Translations under genes and position numbers: made by a program
Origin: Brachycybe producta
Taxonomy: Eukaryota; Arthropoda; Diplopoda; Playtdesmida; Andrognathidae
Reading direction: 5' to 3'
Length of the DNA: 64,000 bases
Assembly: GCA_036925085.1 (NCBI GenBank)
Contig: JAUPFP010000003.1
Coordinates: 11,562,008 to 11,626,007, forward strand
In this document: positions 33,601 through 43,900 of the stretch, piece by piece
Numbering within the stretch: position 1 is the first letter of the stretch
Layout of the letters: each line of letters begins with the position of its first letter
The notes under the pieces: model-generated
Told to the model about the DNA's origin: nothing
The model's database searches: none
Seen by the model: the letters and a program-made list of their open reading frames with translations, nothing else

Positions 33601-33982
33601 CATCAAGAAATGTGAAAAAGAAAGTGGGTCATTTTACAGAAATAGTATTAAATACAAAGAAGAAGGATCTAGAAAGTTAGAAAGAAGAGATGAGTGAACC
33701 ATTCTTTAGAAGTTAACATAAAGCTGTTGAGGATGTGATCATGTGACACAGTTGAATGATTTTTATTTTGACAAAATTTCAAACAAATAAATCACAGACA
33801 GGTGAACATTTAATAAATAAATTTGTATAATTTTATTTCATTATTATATTTCATTTCTTTATTTAACTTATTTTACCAAAAAAATGAATAAATTAAATAA
33901 AAAGCATTGATTGGCAGAGGCCCCAGTTTTAATAGAGGCCCTGGGACAGTGCCCAGTAGACCCTCCCATTAAGATGGCACTG
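30659..33982 (-). mobile_element. hAT DNA transposon, 3.3 kb, decayed
   Basis: 3324 bp with imperfect inverted ends (left CAGGGCCGTCTTTAAG; right inverted CAGTGCCATCTTAATG) and a perfect 8-bp target duplication TATATGGG (30651-30658, 33983-33990), the hAT hallmark. It carries a frame-shifted transposase on the minus strand. The cut site is inside an exon of the gene at 30215-34015. Confidence 0.9.
30990..33306 (-). pseudogene. hAT transposase pseudogene (ZMYM1/TTF type)
   Basis: Minus-strand pieces in order: 33306-32839 (KRKKAAEEEKIIQKLPKLTS start and the DPGLWNP zinc-finger lead), 32810-32427 (GFNDWKHAANSITEHENSHE; RGLAFRGSNETIGSLHNSNY), 32422-32018 (ISVDSTPDVCHVDQLTF with a catalytic Asp; DCRGQSYDNASNMSKQYKGL), 32004-31557 (LSDTRWSAHADAVKAL), and 31237-31034 (NIEIAARIFLSLMVTNCSEE, the C-terminal dimerisation region with EWSFSKLK). 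This is the order of an hAT transposase with a TTF-type finger, as in ZMYM1-like domesticated genes. At least four frame breaks make it inactive. Confidence 0.85.
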
Positions 33983-34015
33983 TATATGGGCATTAGCAGC
34001 AATTGTACTAATTAC

Positions 34016-36940
34016 CTACACAGGATTTTCACTGCGAGAAGCTTGCATGATTCTCGGCATGGAGATTTTATGGTTTTTCATTTGAAATTGTCAGCTTTTA
34101 TATATACTTTTTGTTCAGAATAAATTTATCATAAATTAATACTAATAAAAACCAAGATGCTATGGAAAAGTTTTGATAAATTTTGTATTCATTTCTTACA
34201 ATTTGTTTTGTTGCAATTTTGAATATCTTCTTTTGTTAAATTAACTAAAATAAATCAATGGTAATTTATTAATGTTTTGTATGTCTAGAATTTTAATATA
34301 ATTCTGTGAAAAAGTTAAATTGTTTTTTGCTAGACTATAGAATTTTTTTATTGAGTGTTATATTGGAATATAATATTAAAAAAATTAAAAGTTAAGAATT
34401 GTAAAATATTTTTTATTAATGTCTAGTGAATGTCATTGAAGATGACTTGAGTTTTTAATGTGTTTCAGGAAAAAAACACTTTTTTAATGTCATAAAAAAT
34501 CTTAGAAAAAGTTTCATGTCTTGAATTTGTTATTAAGTTACTATAAAAAGTGAGACTTTTTATCATATTTGATATTACAATGGACTCTTGTGTTTTTATA
34601 GTGAATTTGACTTCAATACTAATATTATGCAGTGTCTAGACTTTTGCTAAGTGATTATTAGCTTTTCTAATACTTGTTTTTATTATATAACTGAGCATGT
34701 TTCGAATTCTAAATTTAATAAAAGTTTTCTATTGTATCTAAATCTGTTACAGGATGAGCAAAAACATTTTACAGAAAATTTAATTTTCTCATGAAATGGA
34801 ATATTTTTTAAAACACTTATTACACAACTTACACAGTAATAATCAGGCAATCACATGATATTCAGACAATCACATGATAAGCATGTGACTATTGTAACAT
34901 GCCGAGAAACTTCAATTCTGGGCGGTCCTGCTTAATGAGGAACCTCAACCTGCGCTCACCCGATTTGTGTCCCAAAATTATCAAAAACAAAGACGAAGAG
35001 AGTGTATAACGAACTTTTAAGAAACAATAAAGACATGTAAATAGATAAAAACACTTTTTATGTACAAGAAGAACCTCAATAGGCATAAAAACTGTTTTTT
35101 TCCCGGAACATCTAACTGACGGTGCATCCAAGTTGATGTACAGATGAGAAAGAACAGCTGATATTTGAATTTGCCTCTCAATTTGATAGCGATCGTCTAT
35201 GCCCCTTTGTGATGTATCGATCGCCTGATTGGCCTATTCAACTATCAGCCGTGACAGATCAGCTGTCATCAACCTGGCCTCGTGATGACATATGAATTTG
35301 AAAGAGAGAGAGGAATGAAGGGAGATCGATACAGTTATCGATCTCTACATATGAATTAGACGGCTACCATGTGAATGACCCCTTGCAAATAAGACACCCA
35401 AAACGTGGGGTGTCACACCATAATACAATTTGCTTTAATTTTAGACCTTGATTTTTATTATAAAAGCTATGAAAAGTTCTTTCTAAAATCACATCTTCAT
35501 TGTCTCCAAGACAATTTTTGTTAAAATTTACTTTTTAACAGTTGCATCTGTTACTTTTCCATTGAGTGACCGAAGACTTTATTATAAGAAATAGTAACTG
35601 TGTTTAACTTTAGGTTCAGTATTCGGCCAATGAAGACCATTTAAGACATACAATGATTTCACAATTTAATAAAAGATGTTTTTAATGAATCATGTTAGGG
35701 TATACATGGTTTGATCCCCAGCCTTAATATGAATACAATAATATGATTTAAAAAAGTTCTAATGCATAATAAAACAAAAGTTTAAAAAAAAAATACATAA
35801 AGTAATTGAAAATACAAATAAGAAAAAAAAATAAAAATAAGAAAAATGAGAATAAGAAAAACCAGATTTCACAGCTTACATTAAGATTTCCATGTTGGAG
35901 TTAATATGCATTTCAATTGCAAATGCTTCTCTAAGTACCCTCCAACACAACTGAACACAGTTGTTTTTCGGTTAGGTTGTGTTACAGATCAATGTAACTG
36001 TGTAAATAAACACATATTCTTATATCCTAGGTTTGTTTACAGCCACTGAAAGCAGCACAACTAAACACATTGGTATTCCACGGTTTGGTTAGTGTAGGAA
36101 TGACCAGATGGCATCAACAATCTTAGGCATACCAACCTAGCAGAGCTTCAGTTGTTTCCTTTGGATGTGATGGCAAAAGCCAAAATCCCAGTGCAAGTTA
36201 AGTTCAAATTTCAGCTTATTTATACCATTTTCACTTTCATTGGAACCCACTGCTCTACTGCTGATTGGTTTATTTTATTGTGTGAGGTGAATATTAAGTA
36301 TTAAATAATAAAAACAAATGTATTTTGGTCGCAAGTCCTATTTTTTCATAAGCAGGACCAGTGGAACAAGTTGGGCGTTTTTTAATGATTTTTTTTTGGG
36401 GGGCTACTTTTTATTTAGTTTTCTTTAATGTGTAAAGACCCCCTTTTGATGTGTGTCTGGCTATTTTAGTCAGACATACATCTATCTTTGTTCTACTGTC
36501 CTGTTATGTTGGTAGGGGATTAAAAAGAGGGGAGATACTTAAGCCTAACAAAACAAACTACAAAAAATATAAAATACTAAAAAACCCACCACCACATCTT
36601 ATTGAAAAAAAACTTGAAAAAGTTTTTTGTACATAAAAAACAACATACTTCTTCTCCACCACCCTCTTAATGCTAAATCACCAAAGTTATTTTATTGTAA
36701 AATATGTCTGTCCTCTTTTTGTTATAGGCCTTTTTCATAATTGTTAAGACAATTTCAAAAATCAACATTATCAAATGTATTGTTGTTAGAAAAAATACAT
36801 GTTATATGTTTTAGCATGTAACATTCCTACCCCCAAGATTATTTTTTAAAACATTTATTTGTTTTAAACTAGGAAACAAAAATAGATTAGTTACTTAAAT
36901 TATCTGAATGGGTTCTATCTTTCTGTGCCGTTCCAATGCC
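34016..36940. other. AT-rich region, no gene identified
   Basis: Nearly 3 kb of strongly AT-rich sequence with homopolymer A/T runs. I found no conserved ORF, RNA gene or terminal repeats. Upstream exons of the minus-strand gene ending at 30215 could lie here. The segment 35140-35380 is less AT-rich and repeats CGATCG/ATCGAT words, suggesting another old MITE. Confidence 0.35.
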
Positions 36941-36942
36941 CT

Positions 36943-37275
36943 TCATCTTAAGTTCTTCTTCTGAGTTTTACTTAAGGTTCCTTTTTGTGGTACTTGCTTT
37001 ACTTTGCCTGTTTGTTGAGAAGGTGATGTCTTGCCCTTTTCTAGAAGTCTCTTTTCTTTTGAAGGTTTTGGTTTGATGAGAATTTCAGCCTTAGCAATAG
37101 GAGGTCCTGTTGAGGTTTTCACAACCTTTCTTCCTGTTATTTTTGTGCTGAGTTTTTTGAAATTCTTGTTAAGAATTTCTACAATTCTTTTAGTTTTTTG
37201 CTGTCTTTTTATGGCATTCACAGTAGAATTTCCAGGATATTTTCTTTCTAGGAGTATCTTTTCCTGTGCACACAC
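36943..37275 (-). CDS. Lysine-rich basic protein, virus-like cluster
   Basis: A 110-residue frame, strongly basic (Lys-rich C-terminal half with KPSKEKRLLEKGKTSPSQQ), starting in MCAQEKILLERKYPGNS. No homology recognised. It lies directly downstream of, and slightly overlaps, the next frame on the same strand, as compact viral genes do. A DNA-binding or core role is a guess from charge only. Confidence 0.35.
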   Translation of the reverse strand: MCAQEKILLERKYPGNSTVNAIKRQQKTKRIVEILNKNFKKLSTKITGRKVVKTSTGPPIAKAEILIKPKPSKEKRLLEKGKTSPSQQTGKVKQVPQKGTLSKTQKKNLR

Positions 37276-37613
37276 TTTTTAGCAATATCTAAAAACATGG
37301 TTATCCTTTTCCTTGGTAGTTTAAGCCACAGTAAGGCATCTGGTGCCTGTAACTGCTCTTCAAATGTAGCCATGTTTTTGTTAATTAATGAATACTCACA
37401 AACACTAGAACTGGTGTATTGTTTGTTGAAGTTTAAGTTGGCACTTTTAAACTGAACTGTTTCACTCATGTGAAGATCAGTCTTTCCACATGGAATGTAA
37501 AAAAAATGTTTTATGGAGCATTGGCTTCTTGAGGAGGGATGGAAGTAGGACACTTTTTTGTTAGTTTTTTCTTTTTTACAAAAATTTATCTTTTTAAAAC
37601 ACTTAGTACACAA
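37248..37613 (-). CDS. Small Cys-containing ORF, virus-like cluster
   Basis: A 121-residue frame with Cys/Lys-rich N-terminus (MCTKCFKKINFCKKEK) and a hydrophobic/basic end (ALLWLKLPRKRITMFLDI). It overlaps the end of the glycoprotein-like frame upstream and the start of the basic frame downstream, all on the minus strand. Family unknown. An internal ATG (MSETVQFKSAN) may be the true start. Confidence 0.3.
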   Translation of the reverse strand: MCTKCFKKINFCKKEKTNKKVSYFHPSSRSQCSIKHFFYIPCGKTDLHMSETVQFKSANLNFNKQYTSSSVCEYSLINKNMATFEEQLQAPDALLWLKLPRKRITMFLDIAKKCVHRKRYS

Positions 37614-38590
37614 GAAAAAATATATAGAGCGAGGACTATGACCAAAATTACAATAATGGAGGAATATAAGGTGGATTCTAATACACTAAACATGCTATGC
37701 ATTACATTAGTTATGCTCAGTAGTTCTCCAGGAGAATAACCTCTTATTGAACTAGTAATTGATCCATTGGGTTGGTTAAATACTAATGGGGGATCCTCAA
37801 AACAACCTTCAAAGACTTCACATGATGAGCCCACCTTAGAAGTAAGGCATATTTTGTCATGTATGCATTTACTATCTAATTTAAGCTGTATCATATGTTT
37901 TTCAGGGTGTGTTTTTAGAGAAATGGTTCTAGTTGCCATCATAGTGGTGTCAAAAGTTACTTGTACTTCACCAGGTAGGCAGGTGCCATAAGCTTCTATA
38001 TATATAGTGGCCATTAGGACACATGAAAAGCAACCAGTATGCGAAATAACTTTTTCGAGGCTGGGGCATACTTTAGTGGTGTGCAATGTTACTTTTAAGT
38101 TATTTATAGAAATTTGGACTGCTGCAGGGCTAGACGTTATTAGGGTAGAGTGTAATTTTCCATTGGTTATTAACATTCTATGATTAGAGATTGTTAAAGG
38201 GAGTAGAGTAGGGCGTTTTTTTATTAAGTCTTCTAAATATGATGCTTGCTTGATGCTTGTCATTCTTTTTTCATAAAATTTACTATCAACCATTTTTGGA
38301 TCAAAAATAAAGGTGCTTGCCATAGGAGATCCAGCTTGGACATCTCCACTTTGTCCTCTTAATGGGCGGTGTGGTTCAGCAGCAGTTTCAAGATAGGCCT
38401 CCAAGGGCTTATTATGCCAAACTAGCAAATGTCTCGAAATTAGATCAGTTGGCTGATCAAAGGTACCTAGTACTTCTACAAATATATCCCCAGGCAAGTG
38501 TCTTGATTTTTTAACAAAAAATGTTTCATCAGTACCATTTTTCTTTATTACAAACTTGACAGTGGGAAAACAGCCATACTCACTACTCTT
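37586..38590 (-). CDS. Membrane-anchored glycoprotein-like ORF, virus-derived
   Basis: The open frame runs from about 38590, with the first Met at 38497 giving 303 residues, to a C-terminal single transmembrane anchor (IIVILVIVLALYIFSCVL) and a short basic tail. The ectodomain has regularly spaced cysteines, including HTGCFSCVLMATIYIEAYGT and CLPGEVQVTF, a pattern I associate with the C-terminal part of class II (phlebovirus-type) fusion glycoproteins found in some invertebrate retroelements and virus-like transposons. The N-terminal part of such a protein is not seen; upstream is a LINE fragment. It is unbroken over 300 codons, unlike its neighbours. Assignment is tentative: it could be another viral or host type I membrane protein. 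Confidence 0.4.
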   Translation of the reverse strand, partial: KSSEYGCFPTVKFVIKKNGTDETFFVKKSRHLPGDIFVEVLGTFDQPTDLISRHLLVWHNKPLEAYLETAAEPHRPLRGQSGDVQAGSPMASTFIFDPKMVDSKFYEKRMTSIKQASYLEDLIKKRPTLLPLTISNHRMLITNGKLHSTLITSSPAAVQISINNLKVTLHTTKVCPSLEKVISHTGCFSCVLMATIYIEAYGTCLPGEVQVTFDTTMMATRTISLKTHPEKHMIQLKLDSKCIHDKICLTSKVGSSCEVFEGCFEDPPLVFNQPNGSITSSIRGYSPGELLSITNVMHSMFSVLESTLYSSIIVILVIVLALYIFSCVLSVLKR

Positions 38591-38639
38591 TTGACTTCGT
38601 AAGTATATAGGTAGTCAGGTTTTAGGTACCACCGAAAAT

Positions 38640-38935
38640 GGTGACACGGTTGAGAGTCAATTATAATACACATGCGGTAGATTTGGGCATTCAAAGACTT
38701 TCAAAGAATTAATGGCTAGGACTGATGCATATTTTTCGTCTTTTATTCCTAATGTTGTTAGACTATGGAATTCTCTTCCTGTGAATAGTTCTTTGTTAGG
38801 ATGATTTCAATTTCGTGATGATGTCTTATTTTTAAATAATGACAATCACTCATGATTGGGAGCAGTCTCTCCTGCCACATGGCTTTCAAGCTGATTGCAG
38901 GTGTATCTAATTGAATTGAATTGAATTGAATATAA
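38640..38935 (+). mobile_element. 5'-truncated LINE tail, ATTGA microsatellite end
   Basis: Encodes the end of a LINE reverse-transcriptase ORF (MARTDAYFSSFIPNVVRLWN in broken frame), close to the end of the LINE at 40160-40300. It then has the 3' stem CTGC...GCAG and a tail of (ATTGA)n at 38908-38929. It interrupts the capsid-like pseudogene. Confidence 0.7.
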
Positions 38936-39302
38936 GCTTTGTAACCATAATCATGATCAGTAAAACTAATTATAGTATGTCCGAGACTGACTGTAATTTC
39001 ACTAAAAAGTGAATGAAAAAAACATTTACAGGTGTTACATCACAAGTAGTATCAAGTGTTTTCCCATCAGCTTTCAAAATTCTTGCCTTAATATTCAAGA
39101 ATATATCAGATGGATCAATGTACTCATACGTATTTCCCAAAATGTTGAATTCAATTGTATTTTGATCTTCGATGCTGTTGACAGGATGATATTCTTTGAT
39201 ACAGTCATCACGATTGCTTGTTTAAGTTAAAGGTACTGATAATTTGTCTAACTCAGTTTTTATTGCTGGTCCAGAGTCTTGATGCACAAGAATTCCACTC
39301 AT
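38935..39302 (-). pseudogene. Polinton/adintovirus-like capsid protein fragment
   Basis: Minus-strand start MSGILVHQDSGPAIKTELDK, then EYHPVNSIEDQNTIEFNI, a YEYIDPSDIFLNIKARIL strand and DVTPVNVFFHS-like sequence. This is the N-terminal pattern of the family listed as F54H12.2-like, which I recall as a capsid (jelly-roll) protein of Polinton/Maverick-type virus-like transposons. It is broken by an in-frame TAA (39222-39224) and a frameshift in a T run near 39015, and is cut off by a LINE tail at 38935. The remaining two thirds were not found next to it. The identification rests on memory of the family. Confidence 0.5.
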
Positions 39303-39392
39303 TTTATAAAATATTTACAAAATTATTTCTAGCTCTTTTTGGCGATTTTGATGTAGCTTTTTTCTGCGTGACTTTTTTTAAAACAGGTTAAA

Positions 39393-40420
39393 AAAATGAT
39401 AACATTTAATATAAATAACCAAGTAATTTTATGGATGTCATCTTTCTTATCCAACAGGGTACCTCTACCTCAGGGTAGCATTCTTGGACCACTGCTTTTC
39501 CTTTTGTTCATAAACGCAGCAGCACGATGCGTTTATTTGCTGATGATGCTGTTGTGTACAGAAGAATTAGGAGTAATGAGGACATTGAAGCCCTCCAAAG
39601 AGATCTAAATAGCATTGAAGAATGGTGCGCTGAGTGGCGTTTACTACTAAAAAGAACTAAATGCAACATTATGCATGTTTCCCAAAAACATGAACCTTGC
39701 AGGGTACCTTACACTATGGCAGATGTTCAGCTAACCCTTGTTGATAAAATCAAATATTTAGGCTTAACCTTATCAAAAGACATGCTTTGGAAAGAACATA
39801 TAACCAAAGCAGTCAGCAAAGCTAATGAAAGACTGTGATTTGTTCAACGCACCCTTAATTAAACAAAATGTAAAAAGGTATGTTACTTTAGCCTAGTAGC
39901 CTATATTAGAATACTGTTCACCAATTTGGAATCCATTTAGAAGTAACTCAAAACATGAAATAGAAATGGTATAGCATAGGGCTGCAAGATTTGTGAAAGG
40001 AAGATATATGTATACCGACAGTGTATCGTCAATGCTCCAGGAACTACAATGGGAATCATTAACAGCCAGAAGAAATGAGCAAGCCTTGCCCTATTCAGAC
40101 GGTTGCTGACTGATGATAACATTGCTCTGCTCAATGGCTTATTAACTAGAAATCCCTGTAAGGGTAGACAGGGCCATTCAAAGGCCATCAAAGAATTAAC
40201 TGCTAGAACTGATGCATATTTCTGGTCTTTTTTCCCAAATGTTATTCGACTATGGAATTCTCTTCCAGTAGATAGCCCTTTGTTAGGACAATTTTAATTT
40301 AACAAAGATGACCTATTCTGTTTAAATGACAGTAGTTTATGAATGGGAGCAATCCCCCCTGTCACATGGCTTTCGAGCTGATTGCAGGTGTACTGAGTTG
40401 AATTGAATTGAATGTAAATC
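39393..40420 (+). mobile_element. 5'-truncated LINE with RT fragment
   Basis: Reverse-transcriptase remnant of CR1/Jockey type: VPLPQGSILGPLLFLLFIN, then the catalytic LFADDAVVYRR in a second frame, then IKYLGLTLSKDMLWKEHITK, and the C-terminal TDAYFWSFFPNVIRLWNSLP. It ends with the 3' stem (CTGTCACATGGC...GATTGCAG) and (ATTGA)n at about 40395-40412. Several frame breaks and the absence of an endonuclease domain show it is dead. It lies just upstream of GR gene C. Confidence 0.85.
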
Positions 40421-40924
40421 GACCTTTATAAGAACTTTCATTTTCTTTGCTAAATGCCTACATTTGATTTTGCTATAAAACGAAGTTGTAAAAACTTCGA
40501 AACATTTTAGGTTAATAGGTTATAGTTGTACAGTATTGGAAATCTTTACTTTCTTCTTTCCGAGCATGTGGCATGTTTTGATACAATATTGAACATAGAA
40601 AAAGGCTGAAGTTCATGGTATATTCTTTTGCAGTTTGTGCAACATAATTTTGTCTCAAAAGGTTAAATGATGTCTGTGTCAGAACCTATGGATTTATTAT
40701 CCTTAATATTCAGATTATTGGATGCTTTTTTTTTAAATAAATAAGTTAGTACTATACAGATAAATATCCATTATCTGTTTTCGTAAAAATTGTTTCACCT
40801 TCCAATATTGTTTTCAATAATTATAATTGATCTGAAAATACCTATATTTTAGCTACTATTTATAAGACCTTGTTAGACTCATAAAAATGATAAATAACCA
40901 AGAAAAAACAATTCAAATGCTACA

Positions 40925-43900
40925 ATGAAAACAAACGACAGTGTGAATTGGATTCATTCACCAAAATTTACAATTCGTCGCATTGTTCCATCGCTAAAAA
41001 TGGAGCTGGGTAGTGTTTGGGAAAATGGTTGGTTTCCGAAAAATATTGCACAAAAGACACATATTCATAAAAATGAAAATGCGCATGATGGTCCAAAATT
41101 AGTACATCTAGCCCCATTGCCTAAATTACTTCGACCGTTTCTTTTTGCAATGAAGATATGTGGACTTTTCCATATGACGGATGAAACTTTAAAAATTGAT
41201 GGCCGTTACAGCATCAAAGGCATTCTATTCTGGTTGCTAGAAAAAATAATGAGCTTGGTTGTGTTGCTGTTTTGTTGGACTGTCGTTGCACTAAACATGT
41301 ACCATTTTCCATTCGAAGAATTCAATTTCAATCACACTGTCTTTTCTTGTATCGTTTATCTTGCATGGTTTTCTCAAAATGCATTTGCTGCAACTGCTTA
41401 CTTTACTGCATCGTTGCAAAGGAAGAAATTCCGAGCACTGTTCGAGAGATGGGATCTCATCATGGTACCGGAAGATATTGCTCGTAAGATTGCTTCGTAC
41501 TGCAAAGTGGCACAGTGTGCTGTTCTATTTCTGGGTTTGATTATCATTGCAGTGGTTGAAACAGGTATGTAATTGTACCTTTATGTTGTCACAAACTACA
41601 CTTTATTATTGAGATATGATCAGGGGCTCGTTTCACAAAACTACAATTCTTGTTAGTAACAAGTAACTATTGACACTACAATTGTTACAAACAAGTCAAA
41701 TTTCACTTGTTCACAACAAGTTGTTGCAAACAACTTGTTACCTACACTTGTAAGCTACAATTGGTACTCACAAGACTTGTAGTTTTGTGAAACGGGCCCA
41801 GGTTGTTCAGGGCCGTTTTATCCTTTAGGCACAATAGGCCCATTGCCTAGGGCTTTTGAGCATTTGAGGGCTGGTGAACCATTGAAGGCCTACAGTGCCA
41901 CACGCATTTGAGGGCGTACGAGCATTTAATAATAATTTAATGAAGAAAATAAATCGGACTTAGAAGTCATGAGCTGCATGTTCCAGTAGCCAAAGCGTGA
42001 AGTCTACGTTTTTACAGATTTAATAAATTTGGCAGTAGTAGAAGAATTCACTACTTCGTGTGGTAACGAATTCCAAACGGAGTAATCCTGTTAAAAATGG
42101 ATGCTGTCTACACATTAGCATGGCTGGGATCAACAAACTGCATTTTGAGTGGGACCTGGTTATTGTTGGTGAAAACTTAAGAATGTGATCCCACTTGGAC
42201 GGATAATATGTTTCCTTTGCCAAAATTTTAAACAAAAGCACCAAATCTGCATGCAAATGACTTAGTTTTAATGTAATTAGACCAAGACTATGTAAGAGAT
42301 CTTTATATGTTAATAGGGACAGACCAGATCTCGCAGTAAGTATGGTGACTAAACCAGAACTACATAACTTAAGATGGGAAGCACAAATGGCTTAAGGCCA
42401 TGACCAATACTTTTACTGGGCTGTTGAGTAAGACCTTAAATAAGAGGCCAACACGTTAGTGGCCTTTTGAAGATATGCAGTTACAACGACTGGAAAAGTT
42501 CAGTTTAGAGTCAAATATTATTAATTTAGGGTAGTTTACTACAACTGAGTGTAGCCGGGTGTTTGTTGCATACGGGTTTTCAAATAGACCTTGGTGCTGC
42601 ACTTTCAATTAAATGAATGCTAATGGTTTCCGGCACATATACTAATGGAGGAATGGCTAGCTAGAAGATTTTCTAATTTTGCTTACTAATATGTGGGCCG
42701 GGTATATCTTCAAAATGCCAGGGCTAAATTATTTTTCTAGCACGCCTCTGACTTAGCATCAGAGGCTTTGTTTGTCTTCGTATTCTCCGTCAAAAATGTT
42801 TTGGTGGTTTAACCTTTGAAGATATACCGATGGATGAATTGGGCCCCGACTGTCGATAATCTTAATTACACACAATTTAAATTATAGCCACTCTGCATTT
42901 ACATCTGAGCTTTCATTAATAACAGGCCAGGTCACTGCTTGGATGTCACCCTTAGTACACTAAATAAACGTTGGTTCAGATTACAGCTGTAAACCAGCTG
43001 TTTCTTAGCCACATTAATTCGTGTTATAGTATCGCTCAAACTGAATGGTTCATTTGCCTCGACATCAGAAACAACATTTGGAATGTTACTAATGACTTAA
43101 AACGATGTGCGCCCCCCCCCCCCCCGAGTGGCAAACGGCACCAGTTAGGAGACGAAAGTTAAGTTTGTTGAAAGGCTGGCGTGGTCATTATTCCAGGTGA
43201 TATGTGGTCGATTAAAGTCTCCAATGGCTACCACGGGGGCTTGTTGAGAAACAGATTGTTCAGTGAGTTTACAAGATTGGTAGTTTTATACTATGGATGC
43301 AGATTGCAAAGGGCTCTGGTAACAGACAACCAGTCATACTGCCTAACCGCGGCACTGACGATCGACACAGTATTTCACCTCCACAACCGCCACGTATAAC
43401 AGTAGAATATTGAACTCCCTCGGCTATTATTAAGCAAACATTTTCAACCATGACTCTTTCATACCGAATAATAGAAGGAACTACTGGGGAGTCAATTACA
43501 CCGTCGGTTAACTATGTTTCCACAACACATAACATCTTCGATTGTCATCTCTTGCATAACAGTACTTGCAATTGACATTAGTGCAAGAGACGACACCTGT
43601 TAAGTTTCAGTTTCAGTATTGTAAAGCTATGCTATCTTTCAGAACTCGTTTGGTAATCGAATTGTTATGTTGAGAAGAATGGCGCATAATTCGAACTGAA
43701 AATTAAACTGAATATTAACTAGCATGTTATGAACGGGGGCCTCTAAAAATTGAACTGCCACCATAGAGTTTGGCATGCCATTCCACACATTTCTATCGGT
43801 GAGATGGCAATGATCAAGACCAATTTTATTTCTTGCAACCTTTGCAGTCTTCTCACTTTAGGTCTGACAAAAAGGTTATTTAATGTATGTGAGGTCTTTG

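Larger units (their letters stand above)
30215..34015 (-). pseudogene. Unidentified gene, last two exons split by hAT insertion
   Basis: Last exon 30383-30215 (56 codons including TAA) has a T-rich CAG acceptor. The previous exon ends at a GTAAGT donor (30448). They join in phase 2 and read as one helical, probably coiled-coil protein end: LDIKEQLQQNEGLITKL in the first exon and LTLLQKLYGQLGRYKEITIY in the second, ending TTGEW. The upstream part of the penultimate exon is found beyond the hAT element (33990 to about 34015), open in the same frame, after a possible TAG acceptor. The hAT therefore sits inside a coding exon and should disrupt it unless spliced out. No upstream exon was recognised, and I cannot name the protein. 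Confidence 0.55.

Noticed and set aside
34889..35131. Minus-strand 80-codon frame
   Set aside because: No family, no splice partners and AT-rich codon content; kept only as unannotated sequence.
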